Below are positions 51,815 through 62,600 of a DNA stretch of 64,000 nt, one piece after another. Numbering within the stretch: position 1 is the first letter of the stretch; each line of letters begins with the position of its first letter. The notes below the pieces were generated by a model that did not search any database, was not told the DNA's origin, and saw only the letters and a program-made list of their open reading frames with translations. The position numbers and the translations under genes were made by a program. The stretch is from the NCBI RefSeq assembly GCF_000315625.1, contig NW_005434660.1, forward strand, positions 364,768 through 428,767. The letters run 5' to 3'. The stretch comes from Guillardia theta CCMP2712 (taxonomy: Eukaryota > Cryptophyceae > Pyrenomonadales > Geminigeraceae).

Positions 51815-54080
51815 ATGCGCAAGAAGGTAGCGAGTCTACTATTTCTTGTCTCTGTTGTATCGAATCACTGCCTTCCTCCTTGTATTCACTCGCTGCCTAC
51901 CCTCTCAGTCTACCGAGAAGACCATCGGAGGTCGGAGAAGTCTTGACGGTGCACGGAACGAGAAGAGAAATCTCGACTTTGTTCTCGGAACATCGAGACC
52001 TTCTAGCCGAACAAGAGGGTGTGTTGAAGAGATATTCGTGATGATGAAGTTCATGATGGTGGTTGGAATGGTGGAGGTGGTGGTGGTGGTGGTTGTGGGT
52101 GGAGGTGGTGGCGATGATGATGATGATGATTGCAGCAACATCGACAAGGACCAAGATGCTAGAAATTCATTTGAGATGGAAACGTTCCAGGAAAGCAAGT
52201 AAGTCTTAAAGTGAACAAAACGATCATCATCCCCGCAGCTGCACGAAATGGTTCGTTCCACTGAGAGGGTGTGAGCGCAGAGCAAGAAACTCTCTGGATT
52301 CCAAGCGACCGACTGAAAGGTTAGGAACAAAAATATGGGGCAAGAATTGTCAGCATGGTGCATGCACGTGATGCTCTAAGATCACATTTCTTCGCACATC
52401 TCTGCTACTTGAAAGATCATTGTCATCGTACTTTTGTTCGCCTATCACTTATGTTCATGATCATTTTTCTCGTAATCATCGTTGCAACTCTTCTGGGTGA
52501 AGTTGATCGCAGAGCAAGAAACTCTCTGGATTCCAAGCGACCGACTGAAAGGTAGGAACAAGAACGACCTCGACTTGTTCTTGTCAACGAACTGGCAGCT
52601 GCTCTGACATTGCTACCGCCTCTCACCCTGAACTCTGCTCGTAGATCGCGCTTTAGCTTCGAGACGCTTGTCAGGAGAAGTCTGGATGTGGCAAGAGGTC
52701 AGAGGCGTGTTCCCCTTGAGCCCTCTGGTTGACTTGCGACATGACAGGGAGCTTGGAGAGGAATCCGAGGAGGAGCAACAAGATCCCAGGTGACCTTGTC
52801 AAGAAATGGACTAGAGCTTCTACTCACAGCCCTGTCAGAGCATGTCCTGAAGCACTTGAAGGAGATCTTCGACGAGGCAGATCGAGACGGTGAGGAGCTC
52901 GGGTATTTTCAACCTTGATCCTCCCACTCAGGGTCCGGTCAACTTGATCTCGAAGAATTTCGCCTCCTCCTCCAGGTTGAGATGCAGTGGGCCGGAAACT
53001 TCCGATGACGAGCCTTGTAGGCCATTGGAGCGTACGAAGACGAGGAGCAGGTGGAACCTCTAAGTTTGTTGCAACATCTGCAGCTGCCCTCAACCCCCCG
53101 CGTGACTTGTTCTTGTTCACCTGTCAGACGATGAGGCTCTTCGAGATGATCGACATGCGGGGAGATGGCAAGATCTCCTTCCAGGAGTTCTCAGAGGTGA
53201 TGTTGACCCTGAATGCTTCCTTGTTGCTGAAGTCCGTCCTGGATGTTGCAGGTCATGGCGAAGAGGAGCATGAGATCTACTCCGGATGAGATCGCAAACA
53301 AAATGTGATCGACTCCTCTTCACATGATTGTTTCTCGTAGATTAGCATCTGTAGTCCCGCATCACGTCTCCTCCTCTGCTCTTGTCCTCCCCTCTATCAT
53401 CTTCCCTTCCTCTTTCCTTATTCCTGTCATCGTCTCACCCCTCTCCTCTCCTCTCCTCTCCTCTCCTCTCCTCTCCTCTCCTCTCCTCTCCTCTCCTCTC
53501 CTCTCCTCTCCTCTCCTCTCCTCTCCTCTCCACTTCTCCTCTCTCCCCCCTCGCTCTTCTCCTCTCTCTTCTATGCAACTTCTCTGGTTCACTTGCGAGC
53601 AGCTGGACAGTCTTTGATCCCAGCGGGAAGGGGAAGGTGACGCCAGAGACAGCAGTGGAGGTGAGAGGCGGACGAGGACGAGGAGCGGGGAGGAGCGAGG
53701 AGGAGCAGCATCTGCAAAGGAGGGGGCCATGGGGTGTAGGAGGGGCAATGAGTTTCTTTCTAGGCTCTCCTCAAGATCAAGCCTCAATTCGATGTGACCC
53801 AGGTGAGCACCGGGAGGAAGAGAACGAGGAGAGGGAAGGGGAAAGTTGGGGAAGGGGGGGGTGAGAAGGTGGTGAAGTGGGGGAGGGAGGAGGGGGATAA
53901 GAGAAAATGCAGGTCTTCTACCTACTGTGGACCATCGACATTCAACGTTAGCCGCATGCTCGCATGCTGTGAGGGACCACTGACGTGACAGCAGGGAAGC
54001 ACCACGTGACCAAGATGGAGTTCGTGCTGTTCGTCAAGAGACTGTTTGAGGAGCGATCGTTCGCATTTCAATTCACTTAG
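51815..54080 (+). CDS. Calmodulin-like EF-hand protein with a basic N-terminal extension
   Basis: Exon 1 is 12 nt (MRKK, 51815-51826). Exon 2 from 51909 gives STEKTIGGRRSLDGARNEKR...TSRPSSRTR. Then come one or both copies of a 39-nt exon (RNSLDSKRPTER), RSRFSFETLVRRSLDVARG and SLERNPRRSNKIP. The EF-hand part follows, with the glycine of each donor phase restored by splicing: ALSEHVLKHLKEIFDEADRD|GSGQLDLEEFRLLLQ (hand 1, canonical loop), TMRLFEMIDMRGDGKISFQE (hand 2), VFDPSGKGKVTPETAVE (hand 3, weak loop) and HHVTKMEFVLFVKRLFEERS (hand 4, no calcium ligands). TAG at 54078-54080. It is probably a calcium sensor whose hands 1-2 bind calcium and whose N-terminus is a separate docking or regulatory tail. 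Its very short first exon and the tandem exon make the N-terminus uncertain. Confidence 0.65.
52269..52321 (+). repeat. Duplicated micro-exon, copy 1
   Basis: GCGCAG, then a 39-nt exon AGCAAGAAACTCTCTGGATT...GACTGAAAG, then GTTAGGAACAA. The same block recurs at 52507-52561 with donor GTAGGAACAAG. Both have an AG acceptor in front and a GT donor behind. Confidence 0.8.
52507..52561 (+). repeat. Duplicated micro-exon, copy 2
   Basis: Second copy of the 39-nt exon with its acceptor (GATCGCAG) and donor (GTAGGAACA). In frame it reads RNSLDSKRPTER and joins in phase to the next exon (RSRFSFETL). Confidence 0.8.
53440..53530 (+). repeat. (CTCTC)n pentanucleotide microsatellite in an intron
   Basis: About 17 units, inside an intron of the EF-hand gene. 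Confidence 0.9.
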
Positions 54081-54144
54081 AGAGGGTAAAGCAACAACAA
54101 GAGGAAACAAAGAGAGGGTAAAGCAACAACAAGAGGAAACAACA
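54081..54144 (+). repeat. Two-copy 32-bp direct repeat just after the EF-hand stop
   Basis: Unit AGAGGGTAAAGCAACAACAA followed by GAGGAAACAAAG, period 32 bp, copies at 54081 and 54113. It lies in the 3' flank between two convergent genes. Confidence 0.85.
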
Positions 54145-54168
54145 GCACAAGGAGGGAGACTAGACATG

Positions 54169-54756
54169 TCATGTTATACACAGCGAGTCCATGGAGCTCG
54201 ATAGCTCCGCATTCAACCTTGGGCTGGGTTGATCTTCGCATACCATCTCCTGCTGCAGCATATCGCCGATGCACCTGTTGTAATCTTTCCTCGGTCTCTT
54301 CTGTATCACTTGATGAATCTCTGCTTCGCCCTCGTTGTCGATCGACGAGCTCAACAGCGTCTTCCGTCGTGGTTTGCTTGCAGCAAAGCTGTCCATGCTC
54401 TGGCTGAAGCGGGACGATTGTCGGAACTGATGCAGGCGGCGGCGAGCCTGGAGCTCGTTCTCGATGCAAGCGATATTCTCATCGGCATCCTCGGATGCTC
54501 TACCAGACGCAGAAATCTGCTCCTCTGTCATGGACACTGCATGGCCCAGACACAATTCTTTGAGATCTTTTGCTGAGTTCGCGCCAACCTTGGCGACATG
54601 CCTGAGGAAGAAGTTTTGATCCGTCCTGCCGTCACCCTTGCTAGCTGTCTTGGGCTTTGCCTCCGTAAACTCGACCGAAGACTCGACCACCTGGATGATC
54701 AAAGATTTCCTTAGCCGATCAAACTGTTCGGCTGTACTCTCTGTTCGGGAGCTCAT
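54169..54756 (-). CDS. Uncharacterised 195-residue protein
   Basis: Single exon from the ATG at 54756 (MSSRTESTAEQFDRLRKSLI) to a stop at 54169. It is hydrophilic with several Ser-rich stretches and two 'SSMDS'-like phrases (FSQSMDSFAASK; LSSSMDSLCIT), the second forming the C-terminus. A central helix (ADENIACIENELQARRRLHQ) could form a coiled coil. There is no signal peptide, membrane segment or known domain. It is intronless and convergent with the EF-hand gene (about 90 bp between stops). It may be a disordered phosphoprotein, judging only from the Ser/Arg content (RRKTLLSSS). Confidence 0.5.
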   Translation of the reverse strand: MSSRTESTAEQFDRLRKSLIIQVVESSVEFTEAKPKTASKGDGRTDQNFFLRHVAKVGANSAKDLKELCLGHAVSMTEEQISASGRASEDADENIACIENELQARRRLHQFRQSSRFSQSMDSFAASKPRRKTLLSSSIDNEGEAEIHQVIQKRPRKDYNRCIGDMLQQEMVCEDQPSPRLNAELSSSMDSLCIT

Positions 54757-55850
54757 ATGATCGATCGCAGATGGTGGCTCGAATGTTCTATGAAACCTCG
54801 GTCACGTCTGATCGTCTTTCAAGTGCAACAAAATTGACTGAGGGCTGAAGCTTCACAAATGCGTCGATCGACTAGCAGGATAGCCGACGGGAAAGCAAGG
54901 CTGTTGTGGGGGGGGGGGGGGGGGGGAAGGACGAGTGTAAGAGAGGTCTGTGTTGAACTGATGGTAGGAAGCAGGAAGCTGTTGCTCTTGTAGATGCAGA
55001 ATGTAAAAATGTGATAAGATGTCAGGACCTGAAGTCTCAGGAAGTAACAAGGACGCGACGAGGAGGAACGGGCGGTGAAAGGTTTCGCGTGCCAGCCATT
55101 TCGCACAAGCTCGATAAATAGATTCGAGGAGGGGTAGTTCTTCCAGGGGAGACATAGGGTGGGTAGTGGTGGGTAGGTGGAGCTGTCATAACATGATGTC
55201 CCCAATTGGGTGGGTCATCAGGTTCTTGGTGGGTTCTGATCCTTAATCGTCTATTAGGGGGGGTAGGGCAGTAGAATCATTCAGAGGGGGTGGTGAATTA
55301 TCATTAGAACAATGGTCAATGGTACCCCTGAAAATTCGTACAAGTTGTTTTTCTTTGCAAAAGAAGGGTGGTCGATTCAAAGCACGAAATCACAGGGGTA
55401 GGGTTACAACTACAGAGGGTGGTCCGAGGCAGGGTGGTCAAAGCCAGGCACAGGGAATTGTCTCTAGAGGGCTCAGAGTACCCCTACCCAAACGTCGGTT
55501 CGATGATTCGTGGCCCAGAGGTGAGGGGCAGGGAGAGGTGAAATGCACTAGTGCTGCAATTAGATCAATTGCAAGATTGGACCGAAAGAGAAACCCAAAG
55601 AAAGGATCCTTTCTTGGGGTAGGGTGGTCTTGAGTTTGATGACATGAGGGGTGGAGAGAATCACAGAGATTCACAGATTATTATTACTGCATAAGAAGTT
55701 TTAGAGACGAAAACCTCTCTTTTGAACTGAGTTACAGGTATCTCGAGATCGGGAAGCCTCGCCTGCGACCCTTCGTTTAATAAAATAGAAATGGCTAATC
55801 TAATAAAACAAATTGAATTACCTCACCGAAGTATCGAGCTACACTCTACT
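54757..55850. other. Non-coding region with poly-G and GGGTGG tract
   Basis: A run of 21 G is at 54908-54928. From 55140 to 55640 the + strand is G-rich with GGTGGGTAGGTGG, GGGGTAGGG and GGGTGGTC words, the mirror of the C-rich tracts elsewhere. No gene is supported. Confidence 0.5.
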
Positions 55851-56040
55851 AGGCCCTAGGCTCAGCGCTATGATGCCGCATGACCGGACACTGAGTCACC
55901 CGATGGGCCGGTGAAGCCGCCGGCGGCGATTCCGGCAATCAGACAGTGGTCAAGTTTAAGGACAGCCATGATTCATTCTCAGCACTGTTAGTCCGAATAT
56001 TACAAAGACTGAACAACCGTAGCAGCGACGGTGACGGGAC
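55851..56040. repeat. Small GC-rich island 9
   Basis: GCCGGTGAAGCCGCCGGCGG, CACTGAGTCACC and GACGGTGACGGGACT words, abutting the 3' end of the channel gene. Confidence 0.45.
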
Positions 56041-58620
56041 TCAATCCGACTTGGCGAGCTGCGTGTCAGCGACAGAAGCAGCAAGGATGCTGAAGCGGCT
56101 CGCGCTCTCGCCCTCCTGGTGTAGGCTAGTAGAAGGAACTCGCCCGATTCCGTGCCTATACTTGCTCTCCTGGATCAACGTATTCCGTGTCATGTCTTCC
56201 ACCATGTTGAACCTGCGCTGAAGGAGCTGGAGCTGAGCTGAGGTCTCTTCCAACACCGAGGAGAGCTTCTGCTTGTGTCGCTCGGGCGACGACGAGTAGA
56301 AGGTCTCGTACTCGTACTCCACAAGGAGACGCCCGTTCACCTCGCTGTCCGGGATCATGTGCGCCTCATGCCCAACTAACTTCGACCAGAGCTTCACCTG
56401 CCTCTTCCTCGGTGCGTCGCTGATGTCGAGCCGGCAGTACCCCACCAGCACCAAGCACTTGAGCCCGCTGCTGTCCCACACGAAGAGCTCGACGACCTGA
56501 TCCTTCTCTGCCAAGGGGAAAGAGACGATCTCATTCCAATGAGGGCTTGTCGAACTCCTCACGCAGCTCGACTTCCTGACTTCTGCTCCAAGCTTGACTT
56601 CGATGAAAGTTGTGGGTTGCCCGCTCACGCTCACTCTTCCCAGCCCCTCGGCTCGGAGCAGTCTGACATTGAGAGTGCCAATGATCATTCCCTTCTTCTC
56701 GTTGATCACTCGAATCTCATACTCCCTCCTCGCCGCATATTCCGTGTACTCCTTGTTGTTCAGGAGCTTTGCAGTGATCAAATTTCGAGCCTTCAGGCCG
56801 ATGAAAAATGATTGAACACGATCTGCTGTCCAGGAGTCATCAATTTCGTTCAAGTTGACGTGCCAAAATATCAAGTTTCTGACCGACTGCAACATAAACT
56901 TGCGAAAGCCTTTTCTGTCCAGAAAGATTTGTGACTCGATGAAGACGCCATTCTTTCGTTCGACCACGTACCTCATCCAGTCCTTCGCTCGGAAGACGAT
57001 AGGAGGCGATACTGGCAAACGAGCAAGACCGTTCGACAAGGCTTCAAAGCTTATAGGCTCTCCTCCACCAATCTTTGAAAAACACAAATCGATCGCCATT
57101 TCGAGCTCATCTGCATCCCTGCACTTCAACACAAAATATCTCGCAAGCTCTTTGAGAGGAGATCCAAACGCGACTTCGTGGTACGGCAAGTCAGACAACG
57201 AATAGCTTTTAACACGATCAATGTCCGACTGATTGGGAGATGTGAAGCCATCGAGTAGCACGCAAACCACGACATTGATGAGAGTGAAAGTGATGAGAAG
57301 TTGAAAGAGTACAAAGAATAACGCACAGGGAATAGGGCTTGAGGTGTAAAGGAAAAGATTTCGGACAATGTCTGCCCATCCATCTCCTGTGATGACCTGC
57401 CATAATGTGAACATCGAGGCGAAAAACGTCCCGAAGTGAACGGGATCAATTTGGCCGAAGAAATAGACGCTCTGAATTGCAAATAAGCTCATCAACAACG
57501 CCACGATTGCGTAGGCGTTCAACATTCCAGGTAGAGCATTAAAGAGAGAATGCATGATCTTTCTCATAGAGGGAATTCGTTTGAAAAGGCGAAAAACGCG
57601 AAATGCTCTGGTCAGTCTCAGTGTCTTTGCTGCAGGGATGTTTGGAAGGAACAGCGTCAGAAGACTGATAAGGACAACGAAGAAATCAAAGAAATTCCAC
57701 GGGTCGGTGAGAAAATCTCTCCACAGGGTTGAGAACATATTGATAAAGAGCTCAACAGTGAAGATGACAGTGAAGAAGGTGTCGGCCACAGTCAGAATTT
57801 TTGATAAAGCCTGATCTGGATTTCGAACTTGAGATTCAATAATGTTCAACATGAAGTTGCAATAGATAAGAGCTGCGACGAGGATCTGACAATTCGCACT
57901 CGTATAATGCAACTTCGTCCAAGCTCGAAATCTTGCAAAGTCACTTATAACCTTGGGAGTACTTCCAGAACTCTTTTGTCTATTCAATATTTGATTGATT
58001 GCCGCTACCCATTGCTGCTTTTCAACGTTATTCTGACACACGAACTGCAAACTCCTCCCCCTATGATGGCCCTCATATGTAGTCGATATGGTGAACCCAA
58101 ACAACATGGCATAACGCTGTGAGGCTTCACATTCTGTGTTCAACCCGCTTGGTGGCCTTGTGCATGCTGTTTCAGTAGAAAAGCGTAAATTGCCTTCTTT
58201 CAATGTGTCAGAGGTGGCAAAATATGATTTCTCTTCCGAGCTCTGATGAGAGATGGCTGAAACCACCTCATCAAGCATGACAGTCCTCATAACGCTCAAG
58301 CCGAGCCAGTTGTTCGAATCATCGTCAACATACTCCAGCCTGCTCGTTCTCAGTGTTACCAACTTCCTCCTCCACCCGCCCCTCTCCGAGAGCTTGTATA
58401 GTGAGGCCCTTAATATGATCTCATCATCAAAGCTTTGAAGTTCATTGAAGTCTACTCTTTTCGGCTCTCCTTCTGACCGCTCCGAGGTCTCATCGATCGT
58501 CAATTCACGGCTCATTCTATGCATGTTCAATCCCTCGGAGTGAATACTGCCATGCACCGAGGCATGCATGCGTTGTTGGTAAACAGAATGATGACTTGCT
58601 GAGATTCGAGCAGAGAACAT
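56041..58620 (-). CDS. Single-domain voltage-gated cation channel with PH-like and C2 domains
   Basis: 859 residues in one exon, ATG at 58620 (MFSARISASHHSVYQQRMHA). Residues about 65-215 look like a PH domain (ILRASLYKLSERGGWRRKLV ... LQFVCQNNVEKQQWVAAINQ). Residues about 232-460 are one six-span ion channel unit. S4 is TLRLTRAFRVFRLFKRIPSM with a positive residue at every third place (R335, R338, R341, R344, K347). The pore helix leads into T411-G-D-G-W415, a TxDxW filter like those of calcium- or sodium-selective channels, and S6 follows (FQLLITFTLINVVVCVLL). Residues about 646-770 are a C2 domain (GTLNVRLLRAEGLGRVSVSG ... SPHWNEIVSFPLAEKDQVVE). The C-terminus is a short coiled coil. The channel must assemble as a tetramer, like single-domain voltage-gated channels of diatoms and bacteria. 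Lipid-binding domains on both sides of the pore suggest control by membrane lipids or calcium. Confidence 0.85.
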   Translation of the reverse strand: MFSARISASHHSVYQQRMHASVHGSIHSEGLNMHRMSRELTIDETSERSEGEPKRVDFNELQSFDDEIILRASLYKLSERGGWRRKLVTLRTSRLEYVDDDSNNWLGLSVMRTVMLDEVVSAISHQSSEEKSYFATSDTLKEGNLRFSTETACTRPPSGLNTECEASQRYAMLFGFTISTTYEGHHRGRSLQFVCQNNVEKQQWVAAINQILNRQKSSGSTPKVISDFARFRAWTKLHYTSANCQILVAALIYCNFMLNIIESQVRNPDQALSKILTVADTFFTVIFTVELFINMFSTLWRDFLTDPWNFFDFFVVLISLLTLFLPNIPAAKTLRLTRAFRVFRLFKRIPSMRKIMHSLFNALPGMLNAYAIVALLMSLFAIQSVYFFGQIDPVHFGTFFASMFTLWQVITGDGWADIVRNLFLYTSSPIPCALFFVLFQLLITFTLINVVVCVLLDGFTSPNQSDIDRVKSYSLSDLPYHEVAFGSPLKELARYFVLKCRDADELEMAIDLCFSKIGGGEPISFEALSNGLARLPVSPPIVFRAKDWMRYVVERKNGVFIESQIFLDRKGFRKFMLQSVRNLIFWHVNLNEIDDSWTADRVQSFFIGLKARNLITAKLLNNKEYTEYAARREYEIRVINEKKGMIIGTLNVRLLRAEGLGRVSVSGQPTTFIEVKLGAEVRKSSCVRSSTSPHWNEIVSFPLAEKDQVVELFVWDSSGLKCLVLVGYCRLDISDAPRKRQVKLWSKLVGHEAHMIPDSEVNGRLLVEYEYETFYSSSPERHKQKLSSVLEETSAQLQLLQRRFNMVEDMTRNTLIQESKYRHGIGRVPSTSLHQEGESASRFSILAASVADTQLAKSD

Positions 58621-59620
58621 CCTGGTGAGAGAGTGATATTCCCGTGTCAAAGATGTTCAGATATTTTGGTGTCACTTGGGTATCATGGGCATTGCCAGGC
58701 CTTGGTTTGAAATACTTCAACAAACTGACAATCTGTGTTCCCCCGCGAGAGCCTTTTCAGTGCACAAGACATGCTTTTCACTTGCTTCGCCTCTGCTCGT
58801 TCGTGTTTGTCTTTCTTTCCTAGTTTTCGCATCCGCCACACTGTTGCTCCTCTTCATCTTCTCTCCTCATTCAGCCGTCGCCATCCCTGCGCGTCAAACT
58901 CAAAACCATTCCGCGAAACACTTGACCTCCACCCACCCCACGATGTTCCACACCCCCCCACTGTTCGACACAAATGCACACCACCCACCCTTCCTTGTCC
59001 CCTACAAAAACCTTATCTGGCTGGCGATGGTACGGTACCCTCCTACCCCACCCTCTCCAACACGAAGTTGATCGGCTCCCCTTCAAATAGTAACTTCGGT
59101 GCCCCTGATGCATGGGAGGGAGGGGGGTAGGGGGTATCGAACGCGGAATATTGAGCCCTCCGATTATGATTATCTTCTTATCCAGTACCGTGATCAGTGA
59201 ACGAGCAAGGGGGGTAGGGTGGCTAGCACAATAGCCTAGCCAGGCGTGACGGCAGTGTGGTTGCATATAATGACAGGCAGGGCAGAAGGGGGTGGGGTGG
59301 GGGTGGGGGGTTGCGGCTGCAGGTCTAAATGGGGTCACACCGTACTACTACCTTTACTCAAAGTTAACTTAAAGTGCACTACTACGGTACCCGGGAGTCC
59401 CGGAGGGTCGGCCCGGTCAATCGCCGAACACTGAGATCAGTTTGACACGTCGGTCGTTACCCCACCCTCCCGGTCCTCCAAAAGCACACGAACCACCCCA
59501 CCGGTTCATTGCAGTCGAAATGGGTCCCAACCTACCGGGTCATCTGAGATGATCAGTTATGACCCCCACCCCCACCCACATCTTAGTTTGAAACACCCCA
59601 TCCCGCGGGTAAGCCGCGCC
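58621..59620. other. Spacer with C-rich and G-rich tracts and an AT-rich island motif
   Basis: C-rich words at 58920-59060 (CACCCACCCCACG, CTACCCCACCC), G-rich at 59110-59310 (GGGGGGTAGGGTGG, GGGTGGGGTGGGGGTGGGGG), and C-rich again at 59455-59580. A small GC patch at 59340-59440 carries CTTTACTCAAAGTTAACTTA at 59352-59371. The channel promoter should lie at 58621-58900. Confidence 0.55.
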
Positions 59621-62600
59621 ATGTCCGGAGTACTCTCAGCGGTAGTGAGCCATGCGTCGATGCTGCGTGGGAAGGAGGAGCGAGCGCCAGATGTTGTGGC
59701 TCAACTTCGTCTGCTCTCCCGCAACTCTTCGAGGTGATGACCAGCGATCTCGCAGGAATCCCCTGCCACCTCCCCTCTCCTTGCTTGCATAATGAACCAA
59801 ATTTCCTTGGTGTGCTGGTCAAGGCGAGCTCGATGGACTTGCTGTGCCCTTCAGTAGAAGCACGAACTTCTTGTCTTTTCTCCTTGCTCTCCCCAGACTG
59901 AGATGGTTCTACAGTCAGCCCGTGGCTACTAAGCTCAACCCTCAATGCCTGCAAACAACGGAGCCTGTGATTGAAATTCGATCTTTCTTCTTTGTGACTC
60001 TCCGTCCAGGTCTTTAACCAGCAGTTTCAGCTGGAAGTGGAAAATGCATCAACCTCTCAGCTGGAAATTACTCTGTGGTGTGTTTGGAGCGTTGAGCGTG
60101 AAGGTTCTCTAATGTTTCAAAATCAAAGGGACGCCAGCGACAAAAATCCTACGAACAATTCGAATTTCCTTGGAGAGGTTTGAATGCTCTCTGATTTTCA
60201 ATTTTCTGTCAAGGACTTGGTTGCGACAGGTCATTCTCAATGTCTCGAAGCTGGAAAACTTCGTTGGAATGGACATAAAGCAGACATTTCAAGTGAAACC
60301 TAGCAAGAACATTTCTGTCGACGCTCCCATTACCGGCACTCTCACGATGTCCTTGAACTACCAATCTTCGAGCAAGGTATCGTTGACAGCTGCAAGTCAG
60401 CCCATGAGTGATAAGAGCGCATTCAGAGCTCCGCCATCTCAATGGACTCATGGATCTCAATCGGAGTTACGTTCTGCATCGAAGAAGATTGGGAAGTGAT
60501 CAAGCCCAAGCACCAGAAGTTTGAAGAAGACGCGAGGAATGATCTCCAACGGATGCTCGCGGTCGAGGGGAAACAGCTCGAGGTCTGGGCGGCTCTTCGT
60601 CCTCTGCCTTGTCCTGCTGGCTTATGACATCTACCATAGGTTGTGGGTTCCGAACGATGGCTGGTGAACGGGTGATAGTGTGGGCTGTAGGGTCGCCAAA
60701 ACTCAGACAGGCAGTGCAGGAATCAGAGCATTGGAACGCTGCTGCATGTCAATCTCTCTGGGGATGAAGGTACAAACAAACGCTGGACGAAGCTGAATGA
60801 TACATGGCTTTGACAGATAAGGTGCGAACAGCCAAGTACATCGAGACCAAGCTTAGGGAGCTCTACAACGTGATCATAGAGTGTGCTTTGGCCCACGTTC
60901 CTGACCTTCATTGGAAACAAGGACCCACAGAGCCAGTTCCGCAGCAGCTCCTCTTTGAGCAAGACCAAGGACATCAAGAGGTAGAGGAACTTTCGTTGAT
61001 CCGTCCATGACTCTCCTTTCCGTGCAGCCATCATCCTTACAAGAAGACTCTACCACCCAACGCTGGGACCAACGTCAAGGTGAGCCGTTCGTTTTGCTGC
61101 GAATGGACAAAAAGACGATCTCACTCGGCTAACCTGTTGCTTCCATAGTCGGTGACCGCAATGGCTCCAGTTCAGGCTCCTGTTGGTGACCAGCAGTTGT
61201 TTACATCGCTCACTTGACCTTTCAGCAACAAGTGGCAACCCCTGTGAAGCGAGTTCCTTCAGGATTTCGCTCAACAAACGCCAACGCACCTGCAAACACG
61301 ACAGCAGTACGATGCGTACTGACCTTGACGCGACTGACAAGTCCCCATCGAAAGGAACAAGGAGCCCAACAAGTCGATTCGGCACGGATGGAGACTCAGA
61401 AAAAGATGGAACAGCAGGAAGAAATTCATAGATTGGAAGAACAAAGGAAGGAGGCTGAGAGGAAAGAAGCCGAGAGGAGGGAAGCTGAAAGAAAGGAGGC
61501 TGAAAGAAAGGAGGCTGAAAGAAAGGAGGCTGAGAGAAAGGAAGCAGAGAGAAAGGAAGCAGAGAGAAAGGAGGCTGAGAGAAAGGAAGCTGAGAGGAGG
61601 GAAGCTGAGAGAAAGGAGGCTGAGAGAAAGGAGGCTGAGAGAAAGGAGGCTGAGAGAAAGGAGGCTGAGAGAAAGGAAGCTGAGAGGAAAGAAGCTGAAA
61701 GGCAGAAACAAATTGCACAGAACGATGCCTTACGACAAGAAGAAGCAAAGAGGCAGATGCAAGCAAAAGAAGCTCAAGCTCTGCCTGCGGTCGAGACCCG
61801 GCCAAATGTGGTTATCGTCCTGTTTCTCTTTCCTTCGAGCGGGTCTGAGAGGCTGTAAAAGGTGCATGAGACAAGCAAGGAGGCTGATGTCGGGCTGGAC
61901 GTCGTGTATGAGAATGGAAAGCACACTGTCAAAGCTGTCGCCCGGAATGGCCCGGCTTTCAAGTGACACTCTTGCACAATTCGTGTATCTATCTGAGCAT
62001 TGCGTATAGTACGCAATTGATTGCAGTTGGCGATCAGATAGAGTCCGTGGACGGGCAGGACGTCTCGCGCCTGTCGACTGAGGAGGTTGTCTACATGCTC
62101 CTGAGAACTCTCAGATGATTTGGTTGCTCTCTCGATAGGTCACCTCCCTCCTAGGAGGAAAGAGTGGAACTTCAGTGACCGTCTCCTACATCCACGGTGA
62201 GCAGACGTCGTGTGATGGGGCAGGGGCTGAGACGATTGTCACGACAGACAGCGAGAAGAGAAATCTCACGCTACGGCGAGCCATCCCGCCTCACGACACC
62301 TCCAAGTGGCAGCTCATAGACGACGCGATGCGCAACGAGTGCGGCCCAGGAAGAGGAGAGGCCGGCGGCCTGACAGTCTAGCAGGTACCCACATCTCGCG
62401 TTCCTGTGGGTCGGAGTCAAGGTCAACGTTTTCTCCCCGCTAGTGAAAACTTGCCCTCAACCCCATGGCAGGTCACAGACAAGGATGCTGAGTGGAAGGC
62501 TGATATCCTCTACGGTCCTCTGTGGGATCCAAGTGTGTCCTTGCCGTATCCCCCCTCCCTCCCTCCCTCCCTCCCTCCCTCCTTTCCATTCCTCACCACC

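Noticed and set aside
59583-59954. 123-codon minus-strand frame (RVELSSHGLTVEPSQSGESK)
   Set aside because: Could be real, but no start, family or partner exon was found, and the C2-PDZ gene on the + strand probably covers the region.
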